Positions 31,932-40,429 of a stretch of 64,000 bases of DNA are shown here, in pieces. A program made the position numbers and the translations under genes. Positions within the stretch are counted from its first letter, which is position 1, and the number at the start of each line of letters is the position of its first letter. The stretch comes from Bacteroidia bacterium. GTDB taxonomy: Bacteria; Bacteroidota; Bacteroidia; Bacteroidales; Azobacteroidaceae. Location: NCBI GenBank assembly GCA_025996815.1, contig BNTT01000002.1:6542-70541 (forward strand), read 5' to 3'. The notes under the pieces were generated by a model. It made no database searches. It was not told where the DNA came from and saw nothing but the letters and a program-made list of their open reading frames with translations.

Positions 31932-32938
31932 AAATACTTTTTATCGGCGGCACAGGCACTATCAGCACCGCCATTTCCAAATTGTTGATTGCTCAGGGGC
32001 ACGAATTGTACCTCATTAACAGGGGGACGCGCAATGATGTTTTGCCCGCAGGGGCGCATCCGCTCGTTGCCGACATTCACGACGAGGCGAAGGTGGCTTC
32101 GCTCATTGCTGATTTGTCGTTCGATTGCGTGGCGGATTTTATCGCCTACACGCCGCCGGATGTGGAGCGCGATGTGCGGTTGTTTACGGGAAAAACCCGC
32201 CAATACATCTTTATCAGTTCGGCATCAGCCTATCAAAAGCCGCTCTCGAACTATCGTGTGACGGAAGCTACGCCCTTAGCCAATCCCTATTGGCAGTATT
32301 CGCGCGATAAGATTGCGTGCGAAAATTTTCTGATGGATGCCTATCGCAACGAGCAGTTTCCCGTAACGATTGTGCGCCCAAGTTATACCTACGACGAGCG
32401 CAAAGTGCCGCTGGGTGTGCACGGCACAAACGGCTCGTGGCAAGTCCTGAAGCGTATGCTCGACGGCAAACCGGTGATTATCCACGGCGACGGCACGGCT
32501 CTGTGGACGATGACGCACAGCAGCGATTTCGCCAAAGGCTTTGTCGGCTTGATGGGCAATATCCACGCCGTCGGCGAGGCGGTGCATATCACGTCGGACG
32601 AGGTGCTGACGTGGAATCAGATATACGAATGTATCGCGCGGGCACTGAACGTGCCCCTGAAAGCTGTGCACATAGCCTCCGAATACCTCGCCGCCCACAG
32701 CAACAGCGATTACCACTTCTACGGCGGGTTGCTGGGCGACAAAGCCGTGTCGGTGGTCTTCGACAACACCAAATTGAAGACCCTCGTGCCGGATTTCGTG
32801 GCAACAAAGCGTTTCGACCAGGGCGTGAAAGAAACCATCGACCACATCCTGACGCATCCGGAGTTGCAACGGGCGGATGCCGATTTTGATGCGTGGAGCG
32901 ATGCGCTCGTTGTGAAATTTAATACCGCGGCGCAATGA
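31928..32938 (+). CDS. NAD(P)-dependent epimerase/dehydratase (extended SDR family)
   Basis: The ATG at 31928 overlaps the tkt stop and gives 336 residues starting MKILFIGGTGTISTAISKLL. GGTGTIS is the Rossmann dinucleotide loop. FISSASAYQKP holds the catalytic Ser, and YWQYSRDKIACENF the YxxxK motif. VTIVRPSYTYDER and TMTHSSDFAKGFVGLM match the substrate domain of NAD-dependent epimerase/dehydratases. Substrate is unknown; sugar nucleotides are typical. An earlier frame from 31724 is inside tkt and rejected. The 3' end overlaps the next gene by 4 bases. Confidence 0.85.
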   Translation: MKILFIGGTGTISTAISKLLIAQGHELYLINRGTRNDVLPAGAHPLVADIHDEAKVASLIADLSFDCVADFIAYTPPDVERDVRLFTGKTRQYIFISSASAYQKPLSNYRVTEATPLANPYWQYSRDKIACENFLMDAYRNEQFPVTIVRPSYTYDERKVPLGVHGTNGSWQVLKRMLDGKPVIIHGDGTALWTMTHSSDFAKGFVGLMGNIHAVGEAVHITSDEVLTWNQIYECIARALNVPLKAVHIASEYLAAHSNSDYHFYGGLLGDKAVSVVFDNTKLKTLVPDFVATKRFDQGVKETIDHILTHPELQRADADFDAWSDALVVKFNTAAQ

Positions 32939-33954
32939 ACACAAAATATCTGATTGTGCTGCTCCTCATGGCGACGGGCGTTGAGGCTTCGGCGCAGAAG
33001 ACCTTTCGGGCAATGTTTTACAATGTGGAAAATTTGTTTGACACGCTCGACGAGGCGCACAAGAGCGACAATGAGTTTTTGCCGGAGGGTGCGCGCCATT
33101 GGAATAACTCGCGCTATTACAGCAAGTTAAACAATCTGGCAAAAGTTATCACGTCGATTGGCGAGTGGGACACGCCCGTGCTCATCGGGCTGTGCGAGGT
33201 GGAGAACGACCGGACGATGCAGGACTTGACGCAACATTCGCTGCTCAAACAGATGCAATACCGCTATTTGATTACCGAATCGCCCGATGTGCGCGGCATC
33301 GACGTTGCGTTGCTCTATCAGCGCGACAGGTTTAAGTATCTGTACCACAACGGCATACGGGTCACTTTCCCCGACCGTCCGCGCTCCAAGACCCGCGACA
33401 TCCTGCACGTTACCGGCATCGTGGCGACGGGCGACACGCTGGACGTTTTCGTCTGCCATTTTCCCTCGCGACGTGGCGGACAGACACAATCGGAGCCGCT
33501 CCGCCTGCGTGTGGCATCCATCCTGCGCGCGACAACGGACAGTCTGACCGCCGTGCGCCGGAATGCGCACATCCTCGTGATGGGCGATTTCAACGACGAG
33601 CCGTCCGACAAGTCTATGCAGTCGCTCTCCCGCGCACGCACCAACAAGGCGGGCGAGCCGCTGCATTTGCACAACCTGTGGCTGCCGCTGGAGCGCACAA
33701 GCAAGGTGGGCAGTTATAAATTCGGCAAGCAATGGAATTTTTTAGACCAAATGTTTGTGTCCGACAAACTGATGAATCAGAGCCACCCGCTCCACATAAA
33801 TCCGCAAAGTGCAACAATTTTTCAGGCAGATTTTCTGCAGACCGAAGACAAGACCAACGGCGGCGTCCGCCCCAAAAAAACCTTCCACGGGCGCAAATAC
33901 GAGGGCGGCTACAGCGACCACCTCCCCATTTTTGTGGATTTCGTTATGCCGTAA
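32935..33954 (+). CDS. Secreted endonuclease/exonuclease/phosphatase (EEP) family protein
   Basis: The 339-residue product has a cleavable signal (MNTKYLIVLLLMATGVEASA). The EEP catalytic set follows in order: FYNVENLFDT (metal Asn), IGLCEVEN (metal Glu), RGIDVALLYQ, VFVCHFPSRRGG, LVMGDFNDEPSD (catalytic Asp-Asn) and a C-terminal YSDHLPIFVDF (Asp-His). This fold includes DNase I, sphingomyelinases and phosphatases. The ENLFDT form is common in Bacteroidota exported nucleases. The substrate is not determined by sequence. Last gene of the tkt-SDR-EEP run. Confidence 0.85.
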   Translation: MNTKYLIVLLLMATGVEASAQKTFRAMFYNVENLFDTLDEAHKSDNEFLPEGARHWNNSRYYSKLNNLAKVITSIGEWDTPVLIGLCEVENDRTMQDLTQHSLLKQMQYRYLITESPDVRGIDVALLYQRDRFKYLYHNGIRVTFPDRPRSKTRDILHVTGIVATGDTLDVFVCHFPSRRGGQTQSEPLRLRVASILRATTDSLTAVRRNAHILVMGDFNDEPSDKSMQSLSRARTNKAGEPLHLHNLWLPLERTSKVGSYKFGKQWNFLDQMFVSDKLMNQSHPLHINPQSATIFQADFLQTEDKTNGGVRPKKTFHGRKYEGGYSDHLPIFVDFVMP

Positions 33955-33961
33955 ATATTTT

Positions 33962-33975
33962 GCAGTCGGGCGAAT
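33962..33975. repeat. Left copy of a 14-bp direct repeat (GCAGTCGGGCGAAT)
   Basis: Identical to 34993-35006. The two copies bracket the PIN-domain toxin-antitoxin pair and the palindrome cluster. Confidence 0.6.
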
Positions 33976-34064
33976 GTTTGAATTGCCACGTTAAATCTTT
34001 TTTAATGATTATCCGCAATCATACCACTTTAAATCCGAATGGCACCCATCATCTGTTTATAAAA

Positions 34065-34472
34065 CTAAACTTCCAAATGCTGTTTAAATTCCAAGATAGT
34101 CAATGTAGATAGTTTCGGAAAATCTATTTTTTCAAGTACTTTAAAATGATTGTCATTGGTTACGATGTACCTTGCACCAACACTAATGGCACAATCTACG
34201 AATTTATTGTCATCAGGGTCAACGTTTATTAGTTGCCATTTGAAATATATGGTTACTTGTTCTGTATTTTCGGCATTCAAAATTTCATCTATGACACTTT
34301 CGGCAAACGATTGAGAATAAAACTGAGATAGAATTTCTGTATATTCTTGCAAAATTTCGGTGGTATAACATAGTGTAAACCGTTTATTGCGGAATGCTTC
34401 CCACAGCCAATAATAGACCGAGCGTTTCGGTAAAGCAACTAACAAACAATTTGTATCCAATACGATTTTCAT
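34065..34472 (-). CDS. PIN-domain toxin (VapC-like ribonuclease)
   Basis: The 135-residue product begins MKIVLDTNCLLVALP, with Asp6 as the first acidic metal ligand. ILQEYTEILSQF supplies the Glu, and DPDDNKFVDCAISVGARYIV the later Asp pair, followed by TNDNHF. This is the PIN fold of VapC-type and COG1569 ribonucleases, which cut structured RNAs with Mg2+ or Mn2+. The gene follows its antitoxin partner without a gap (34473/34472). Length is canonical, and all acidic positions appear intact. Confidence 0.82.
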   Translation of the reverse strand: MKIVLDTNCLLVALPKRSVYYWLWEAFRNKRFTLCYTTEILQEYTEILSQFYSQSFAESVIDEILNAENTEQVTIYFKWQLINVDPDDNKFVDCAISVGARYIVTNDNHFKVLEKIDFPKLSTLTILEFKQHLEV

Positions 34473-34706
34473 CTATTCGTAGGGGGTTCGTTTATGCGAA
34501 TACAACATTGCTTCGATTTTTTCATCGCTCAGATTTTTATCGTCCCAAACCTTAGCCGCCTCTTCGTCCACTTTTGCCCGATAAAATTTGAGCAACATAG
34601 ATTTTAATTCACTCAAATTTTCCTCCTGTTTGTTAAACGCAAACATCTTTAATAGATGAATTTGCACCGAATTTAACGGTGACTGTGCTACCAATACCTG
34701 TTCCAT
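34473..34706 (-). CDS. Probable antitoxin partner of the PIN-domain toxin
   Basis: The 77-residue product, MEQVLVAQSPLNSVQIHLLK, then ENLSELKSMLLKFYRAKVDE and SDEKIEAMLYSHKRTPYE, is a helical charged protein. It ends one base before the toxin ATG. Such proteins regularly precede Bacteroidota COG1569 PIN toxins. I see no clear ribbon-helix-helix or AbrB DNA-binding signature, so the assignment rests on context. A reverse -7 box lies upstream at 34749-34756. Confidence 0.65.
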   Translation of the reverse strand: MEQVLVAQSPLNSVQIHLLKMFAFNKQEENLSELKSMLLKFYRAKVDEEAAKVWDDKNLSDEKIEAMLYSHKRTPYE

Positions 34707-34748
34707 AACCGATTCTCTTTATTTTTTTATTAATTTTTTACGGAAGCA

Positions 34749-34756
34749 CAAAGGTA
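34749..34756 (-). promoter_or_regulatory. -7 promoter box for the PIN toxin-antitoxin pair
   Basis: TACCTTTG on the reverse strand followed by TGC, 43 bases before the antitoxin ATG. Confidence 0.65.
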
Positions 34757-34808
34757 CAATTTTTTTTTTGAAACTTCATACAATTCTTTTTTTGAGGAGA
34801 TATTTCCG

Positions 34809-34948
34809 GCAATCCGGAGGATTGCTTTTCCTACCGAACGACCCATTCCTAAAGGAATGGCAAAGACACCAAAAAACTCCCGAAAGATTGCGCTTTCGGG
34901 AGGCTTTTGCTGCTCGTATGCAAGGCTGGAGCCTTGCGTCTGACTCCG
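34809..34948. repeat. Cluster of REP-like palindromes
   Basis: This 322-base gap has no gene. It holds GCAATCC/GGATTGC followed by TTTT (34809-34829), CCATTCCT/AGGAATGG (34843-34860), CTCCCGAAAG/CTTTCGGGAG (34877-34902), GCAAGGCT/AGCCTTGC (34920-34937) and GCGTC...GACGC starting at 34936. The third shares its core with the terminator at 16072. The array may end transcription from both sides. Confidence 0.7.
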
Positions 34949-34992
34949 ATGCAGCGCGGACGCTATGCCGAACAAGGATAAGCGTACTCCCA

Positions 34993-35006
34993 GCAGTCGG
35001 GCGAAT
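34993..35006. repeat. Right copy of the 14-bp direct repeat (GCAGTCGGGCGAAT)
   Basis: Identical to 33962-33975; the distance between copies is 1031 bases. Confidence 0.6.
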
Positions 35007-35028
35007 TTTTTATTTTCTTAAATATTCT

Positions 35029-38000
35029 TTAATACGATGATTCCACTGCGCCAATATCCACTGTACCGCCTTGCACGCGCACATTGCCGTTCACATCCTT
35101 TGAGGTGCTCACGAGCGAGTTGTCGCCTGCATTAACCGCAGGAGAACCCGACTGTGGGTTATAGTCGCTATCCAACATATAATCATCAATGCTTGTTACC
35201 GTCACGTTGCCTGTCCCTGTGGCAAAGGTATTGGCGGAGATGGTGTTGGATACATACAAGGTTGCTGAATTATTCACTATTGAAGCACTTGAACTGCCTT
35301 TGGGATAAACAATACTGTTAATAATGCGAACATCACCAGTATTTGTATAAATTTCACTGTACCTACCTGAATAGTTTGGTACTGCATTATTAATTGTGCA
35401 GTTATAAATGTTCACTCTTGTGCCTATATTAGCTCCTATAAATATTCCATAATACCAAACATCAGCACTATTTCCCGTTATCAAACAGCCTACAATGCTG
35501 CCACCACCAGAACTTACATTTACCCCCAATGTATTACCCTGAATTTTACAATTCGTCAAACTACCACTATTCAAGCTCACGCCAGAGATGGTGTTGTTAG
35601 TTATTGTACTGTTATTGATTTCACCATTACTTACAAGCAAAAAAACGTTGTGATTCATCGTACTGCTATTTATCGTCGTTCCAGAAAGCACAATATAATC
35701 ATTAGTATTATCCGAAATAGTGGAATTTGAAACCGTGCAGCCGGTAAGACTGATTTGTTTGGTATTGTTCGTGAGCGAGCAATTAGTCAGCGTGCTGTTT
35801 GTGATACCTATCGTATTAGTGCAACTGCTGAATGCCACATTGTTCAACGTAAGCCCGCCGCTCATACTCATGGCTGTGCTTACCGTACTAACCGTAAATC
35901 CATCAACCACCGTATTCGTAGAGAAACTTGCACCTTGTATAAATCGGCTGCCGAGCAAGGTGGTTTTGCTGCCTGCTGTTCTTTCACCAACGCTTGATTC
36001 CGTGCCGCTAAATCCGCCATAAACATCAACACCTTCTTTCAGAGTAACGTTTTCTTCATACGTGCCTGTCCTTACCCAGACCTGATAGCCGCTTGTAGCC
36101 GCAGTCATAGCCGCCGCGATGGTCTTTTTTGCACTTTCCCACGAGCGACCATCGTTGCTATTGTCGCCGTTATACGAAACGAATATCACGTTGGTAGGTG
36201 GCGTAATGGTAGTGAAATTATTTTCATCGCTGTAACTCGTGCCTTTGCTATTGATAGCGTAGGAGCGCACATAGTAGGTGGTGGCACTATTCAGCCCTGT
36301 CAATGTGTAGGACAATGTGGTGGTGCTACTACTTGCCTGCTTGCTGTCGTAAATGGTGGGATATGGATTTACCGACCAACAAAAGCCCGCCTCCGTTACG
36401 TCTGCATTGCCGTTGCTTGTTACGCTGCTTTGCAGAGTGGCACTGGTTGTGCCTACGGCAGAAACTGTAACGGTTGCCAAAGTTGGAATGTTAATAGCAG
36501 TGGTGGTAAATGTAACTTCTGTGCCATACGCTGTGCCCATTGCGTTGGTGGCATACGCCCGCACGTAGTAAGTGGTGCCCTCCGTGAGGGTGGTTACACT
36601 TTTGCCAAAAGAAGTGGTGCCCGTTCCGCAACTTTCTTTGTTGGCAGCATCTATGGTGGGGTTTTGCCAGGTGGCATAAACAAAGCCGCAATCGGTGATG
36701 GGGCTATTGCCATCGCCGGTAATAGAACTCTGCAAGGTGGCGCGTGTTGAGGTAATATTGCTCACCGTTGTAGTAGCCGCTGTGGGCAGTGAAACTACCT
36801 GCGTGGTGGTAAATGGTTGATTATCTCCATAATATACAGCCCCTGTCTGTGTTTTCACGTAGGCACGGGCGTGGTAGGAGGTGGTGGTCGCCAACCCCGT
36901 GATGCGACACGAAAATGTGTTGGCAACAGACAAAGCGGCTACAACCGTGTGGTTGTCGAGGGTCGGCATAGTGGTAGTAGCCCAGCACACCCCTTGTTCT
37001 ACAATGGTGTGCCCGCCCAAATTGGTAATTGTCCCGCCACAGGTAGCAGCATTGTGCACAATATCGGTAACGGCAGCGGTGGTGAGCGTAGCATCGCCCA
37101 CAGTAGTCGTAAATGTAATATCATCACCGTAGGCAGTGCCTCTCGCATTGGTAGCATAAGCCCTTATGTGGTATTGCACGTTAGGCGATAATCCCTCTAT
37201 GTCGCTTACGTACGCGCCCGTAACGGACAGCGTACCCAAATTGGTGCGGGTGGCAAGGTCTATGGTGGGATTGGCGTTCACACTCCACACGTGTCCGTAC
37301 TGCGTTATTTCTGCCTCATTACCCAAACTGGATACCGTGCCGCCCGCTTTTGCTGTGGCACTGGCAATTTCGCTCACGTTGCCTGTGGCTACTGTAGGTG
37401 TGGTGGGCACACCTGCGGTGGTGAATGATTGCTCGGAACTGTACGATAAACCTACCGAATTTTCGGCATACGCACGCACATAGTATTTGGTACTGTGGGT
37501 AAGGTTGGTGGCGGTGCTCTCAAACGCTAACGGGTTTGTGCAGTCGCCCAAGTTGGAGGCATTGTTGCTCACAGTAGGGTTGGGTGCAGTGTTCCAACAA
37601 AAGCCATAGCGCGTTACCTTATCGCTACCAACCGACACCATTGTACCGTTAAAATGGGCACTATTATAGGCAATGTTGGTTATTTGCTCAAAACCCACCA
37701 CCGGTTGCTCGTGGGCGGCAACGTCCATTTGCACAGGAATAATCAGATTTTCAATACCCGATTGAATGGTTATTGTGCCCGTATACGAACCTGCCGACAA
37801 GGCTTCGCGACTCACAATAACGGTAATGTAGTCGTTTTTTGTGATACTCCCTGCGGTTTTGCTGAGTGCTATCCACTCATTGGAAGTTTCGGCGGAATAG
37901 TTAATAGACCCCGTGCCGTTATTGGTCAGCGTTAATTGCTGTGATGATGTGAGCGTACCAAAATTCAATGCCGTTGGTTCTGCGCTCCACGCGATGCCGC

Positions 38001-38625
38001 CTACTTCCATTGATACCGTTACAATTTGACTGCCACCATTGGACGATATGGCAAATACCTGCGTGTAACTACCGCGCTCTTTGCCCGCTCGCGACACGCT
38101 TACCACCACTGATGATGATGTTTTTTCGGTAGTGCCCGCTTTGGGGCTGCACGCAAACCACGTTGAGTCGTAGGCAATAGACCAATCCAATACTCCCTTG
38201 CCTGCATTGCTAATATCAAGTGCCAACGTACTAATAGATGAGCCAAAGTTTAAGGTAGCAGTGCTCACGTTAAGCACAGGGGTAATCGGCTCAAGGGCAA
38301 TATCCACATTGCTGTTCATATTGGCTTTCACTGTTACCTTTTTGGTGGACGGCACGTAGTCATCTTTTATACACGTGAGCGTGTATTCCTGTTCATCCAA
38401 ATTTTCAAAGGCATACGAGCCGTCATCGCCTGTAACTTTAGTACTTCCGGTAGGTGTCAGCGAAATGCTTACCCCCTTGAGTGGTACTTTGGTATCGGCA
38501 TTGGTTATAGTGCCCAAAATACCACCCGTAGTTACCAATGGGTCATCCTCTTTGCATGCCTGCACAATCAACAAACTTGCCGCAAAAACGGCTGCTATTG
38601 TAAAACTTGATAATCTAAATTTCAT
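35029..38625 (-). CDS. Very large surface lipoprotein: PEGA-like, two BACON, five Ig/FN3-like repeats, beta-helix
   Basis: The 1198-residue product has a lipoprotein signal with Cys24 (VQAC) followed by KEDD, which fits the Lys-acidic surface-export rule. Domains in order: carboxypeptidase-regulatory-like (about 35-112), two BACON domains (about 115-205 and 208-302), five FN3-like repeats of about 100 residues (305-800) each with a YVRAYAxNxxGxxYG-type ending and FTT, and a parallel beta-helix (about 805-1198) opening VSYNGDNSNDGRSWESAKK and ending SGSPAVNAGDN. It looks like an adhesin or glycan binder. It is the third gene of a reverse-strand envelope operon, 21 bases after the DUF5683-like gene. 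Confidence 0.8.
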   Translation of the reverse strand: MKFRLSSFTIAAVFAASLLIVQACKEDDPLVTTGGILGTITNADTKVPLKGVSISLTPTGSTKVTGDDGSYAFENLDEQEYTLTCIKDDYVPSTKKVTVKANMNSNVDIALEPITPVLNVSTATLNFGSSISTLALDISNAGKGVLDWSIAYDSTWFACSPKAGTTEKTSSSVVVSVSRAGKERGSYTQVFAISSNGGSQIVTVSMEVGGIAWSAEPTALNFGTLTSSQQLTLTNNGTGSINYSAETSNEWIALSKTAGSITKNDYITVIVSREALSAGSYTGTITIQSGIENLIIPVQMDVAAHEQPVVGFEQITNIAYNSAHFNGTMVSVGSDKVTRYGFCWNTAPNPTVSNNASNLGDCTNPLAFESTATNLTHSTKYYVRAYAENSVGLSYSSEQSFTTAGVPTTPTVATGNVSEIASATAKAGGTVSSLGNEAEITQYGHVWSVNANPTIDLATRTNLGTLSVTGAYVSDIEGLSPNVQYHIRAYATNARGTAYGDDITFTTTVGDATLTTAAVTDIVHNAATCGGTITNLGGHTIVEQGVCWATTTMPTLDNHTVVAALSVANTFSCRITGLATTTSYHARAYVKTQTGAVYYGDNQPFTTTQVVSLPTAATTTVSNITSTRATLQSSITGDGNSPITDCGFVYATWQNPTIDAANKESCGTGTTSFGKSVTTLTEGTTYYVRAYATNAMGTAYGTEVTFTTTAINIPTLATVTVSAVGTTSATLQSSVTSNGNADVTEAGFCWSVNPYPTIYDSKQASSSTTTLSYTLTGLNSATTYYVRSYAINSKGTSYSDENNFTTITPPTNVIFVSYNGDNSNDGRSWESAKKTIAAAMTAATSGYQVWVRTGTYEENVTLKEGVDVYGGFSGTESSVGERTAGSKTTLLGSRFIQGASFSTNTVVDGFTVSTVSTAMSMSGGLTLNNVAFSSCTNTIGITNSTLTNCSLTNNTKQISLTGCTVSNSTISDNTNDYIVLSGTTINSSTMNHNVFLLVSNGEINNSTITNNTISGVSLNSGSLTNCKIQGNTLGVNVSSGGGSIVGCLITGNSADVWYYGIFIGANIGTRVNIYNCTINNAVPNYSGRYSEIYTNTGDVRIINSIVYPKGSSSASIVNNSATLYVSNTISANTFATGTGNVTVTSIDDYMLDSDYNPQSGSPAVNAGDNSLVSTSKDVNGNVRVQGGTVDIGAVESSY

Positions 38626-38646
38626 TTTTGTAATATTTTTTAATTG

Positions 38647-39420
38647 TTAAAAACTCCACGCCAGCCCGTAACTCATTATGCCGCCGCTTTCTGAAACGGA
38701 CAGGTGCAGGTTGCGGGAAATAACCACATATCGTCTGCCCTCTGCCAGTACGGCATCCAGCAGATTCCAAACGTATATGCCTGCTGCCGCACCGATAGCC
38801 ACGTTGCGGTACACCTCCCAATTATCGGCACGGTTGCGGTACTCCTTGGTGATGGTCAGGGTGGTCGTTTCTTGCGATTTGCGAAAGTTATCCGACCGCC
38901 GCATTTCGCAGAAAACCGCACCCGTTGCCAGCAACACCTCCGATGTCAGAAAGGCAATGCCCTTGACCGTTTGCCCTTTGTGAAATTGCCCCCATCCGGG
39001 CACGAATGCACGGATGCTGAAGCCATAATCGGAGGTAACGTTTACCGTTTCAAATTCATATTCCGGATTTTTTGCCGTCTGCATCAGCAGCGACACCCGG
39101 TGTTCACCGTTGCCTAAATGTTCGCGATATTCGTCTATCACTCTTGCCTTTACGGTCAATTCGTCGTGACCTGTCACTTCCACTTTGTTGTTTTTCACAA
39201 CCACCTGCACACGGCTTCCTGTGCTTAAATTGCGCCGCTCTATGGCTGTTGCAGCCGCTTTGTTGCGTGCAATTTCTTCGCTATAGTCGGTGGCAGATAC
39301 CACCTCTATGTAGGAGTTCTGCTCTTCGCGAAAATAGCCATCCGTCCACATAGGTTTTAATTGTCCGAATGTGCTATGGTAGCAGAGCAATGCAAACAAA
39401 ACTATTAGTGTATGCTTCAT
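38647..39420 (-). CDS. LPP20/DUF5683-like envelope protein
   Basis: A start at 39507 is inside the upstream gene. The ATG at 39420, 4 bases after that gene, gives 257 residues with a signal peptide ending STFGQ. Residues 25-130 resemble an LPP20-like domain (SYIEVVSATDYSEEIARNKA), the same family suggested for the upstream lipoprotein. Residues 140-257 resemble DUF5683, with FVPGWGQFHKGQTVKGIAFL, a membrane-prone ATGAVF segment and IGAAAGIYVWNLLDAV. An outer-membrane or periplasmic assembly role is plausible but unproven. Confidence 0.6.
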   Translation of the reverse strand: MKHTLIVLFALLCYHSTFGQLKPMWTDGYFREEQNSYIEVVSATDYSEEIARNKAAATAIERRNLSTGSRVQVVVKNNKVEVTGHDELTVKARVIDEYREHLGNGEHRVSLLMQTAKNPEYEFETVNVTSDYGFSIRAFVPGWGQFHKGQTVKGIAFLTSEVLLATGAVFCEMRRSDNFRKSQETTTLTITKEYRNRADNWEVYRNVAIGAAAGIYVWNLLDAVLAEGRRYVVISRNLHLSVSESGGIMSYGLAWSF

Positions 39421-39424
39421 AGAG

Positions 39425-40024
39425 CTATTCTCCCGTAAATTTTGAGAATTGTTCTTCCATCCGTTTTCTGAAATTCGTTTCGTCCTCACGAATCCCCGCC
39501 ACTTCATCTTTTGCCAAGTGGTTGGTGATTTTTTTGGCGAGTTCTTTTTTGCTGATTCGGATGCCTACATAGCATGACACATCGCCCCTGTCGTCCACCG
39601 CTGAGAACTTAGGTCCGCACACGGCTTTCGTTTCGTTGATGACTGCCATAATGATTTGAGAGCCTCCTCGCTCCACTTTTGCGGCATAATCTGTCCCGTT
39701 ATTGTTGCCAATAGCGCTGCTGTAGTCGTCAATGACACCCTTGTAGGCGTGTTGCATTTTTTGGCGCACAATGTTTTGTGCGTTTGTCAATGCCGATGTT
39801 TGCAGCACATCCATACGATTTTTTGAGCCGCTGGCAATGCCGGTTGCCGTAAAGTACTCATCACTGTCGAGCTCCGCACAAGGAGCCTCATACACCGCAC
39901 TGAACGGACTGCCCGGCGCAGGCTTGCTGTAATTGCCGGCGGCTTGTTTACTACTTCCGCAGCCCGTCATCATCACGCCTGCGAATGCTGCCATTACGGC
40001 AACTCTTAAATAACTCTTTTTCAT
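39425..40024 (-). CDS. LPP20-like lipoprotein
   Basis: The 199-residue product has a lipoprotein signal (MKKSYLRVAVMAAFAGVMMTGC, Cys22). The mature part has APCAELDSDEYFTATGIASG, then ALTNAQNIVRQKMQHAYKGV and DVSCYVGIRISKKELAKKI. Conversion of a repeated Ala/Asn-Gln helix into a strand pattern is typical of LPP20/FlgT-like domains that attach to envelope machines. It is the first gene of a three-gene operon, and a 260-base structured leader RNA lies between its promoter and its ATG. Confidence 0.65.
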   Translation of the reverse strand: MKKSYLRVAVMAAFAGVMMTGCGSSKQAAGNYSKPAPGSPFSAVYEAPCAELDSDEYFTATGIASGSKNRMDVLQTSALTNAQNIVRQKMQHAYKGVIDDYSSAIGNNNGTDYAAKVERGGSQIIMAVINETKAVCGPKFSAVDDRGDVSCYVGIRISKKELAKKITNHLAKDEVAGIREDETNFRKRMEEQFSKFTGE

Positions 40025-40069
40025 TGTCTTTTATTTTTTAATTTAATAATTATTTTCTAAATTTTTAAA

Positions 40070-40333
40070 ACATAAAAATAGCGCGGAATCAACCTGTCTG
40101 AAATCCAGGTTACCACGCCTATGCATCTAACAAGCTGTCCCACGCCGCATTACACGGCGTATAGCAAACTTATTCTCGATGCATCACTCAAATCAATGAG
40201 TGTAATTTGTGGTAAATTGGATTTCAAGAATAGCAGCAACGCTATTTTATGTATGTCTTTTAATGCGCAAATATGCGCATTCTGTTTTTTTTTATGTCTT
40301 CATTATCATTTTTTATTTAATACTTAATAATTT
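40070..40333 (-). ncRNA. Structured leader RNA 2 (same layout as leader RNA 1)
   Basis: This 405-base gap has no ORF. On the reverse strand: hairpin A' AATGCGCA/TGCGCATT (40281-40262), hairpin B' AATAGC/GCTATT (40246-40229), then a long-range stem of TGAAATCCA (40226) with TGGATTTCA (40099-40107) and TTACCAC (40215) with GTGGTAA (40110-40116). Inside are CACTCA/TGAGTG, TGCATC/GATGCA and ACGCCG/CGGCGT hairpins. GACATA occurs on both sides of hairpin A', as in leader 1. AACCTG/CAGGTT (40111-40091) forms an alternative hairpin that uses the 3' side of the long stem. No strong T run follows. Confidence 0.65.
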
Positions 40334-40339
40334 CGGCGA

Positions 40340-40347
40340 CAAAATTA
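40340..40347 (-). promoter_or_regulatory. -7 promoter box for leader RNA 2
   Basis: TAATTTTG on the reverse strand matches TAnnTTTG, followed by TCGCC; TTTTG lies about 20 bases upstream. Confidence 0.5.
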
Positions 40348-40410
40348 CACATTATTTTTTAATTGACAAAATGATTAATTCAAATTTTTCCGTTATTCAA
40401 AAAAAAACAC

Positions 40411-40418
40411 TAACTTTG
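40411..40418 (+). promoter_or_regulatory. -7 promoter box for the Rpn-family gene
   Basis: TAACTTTG followed by CAGCAG, 11 bases before the ATG at 40430. Confidence 0.65.
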
Positions 40419-40429
40419 CAGCAGGAACA

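Noticed and set aside
34768-35040. Short open frames on both strands in the 34.7-35.0 kb gap
   Set aside because: They consist of translated palindromes and overlap the terminator-like hairpins; no start signal or conserved peptide.
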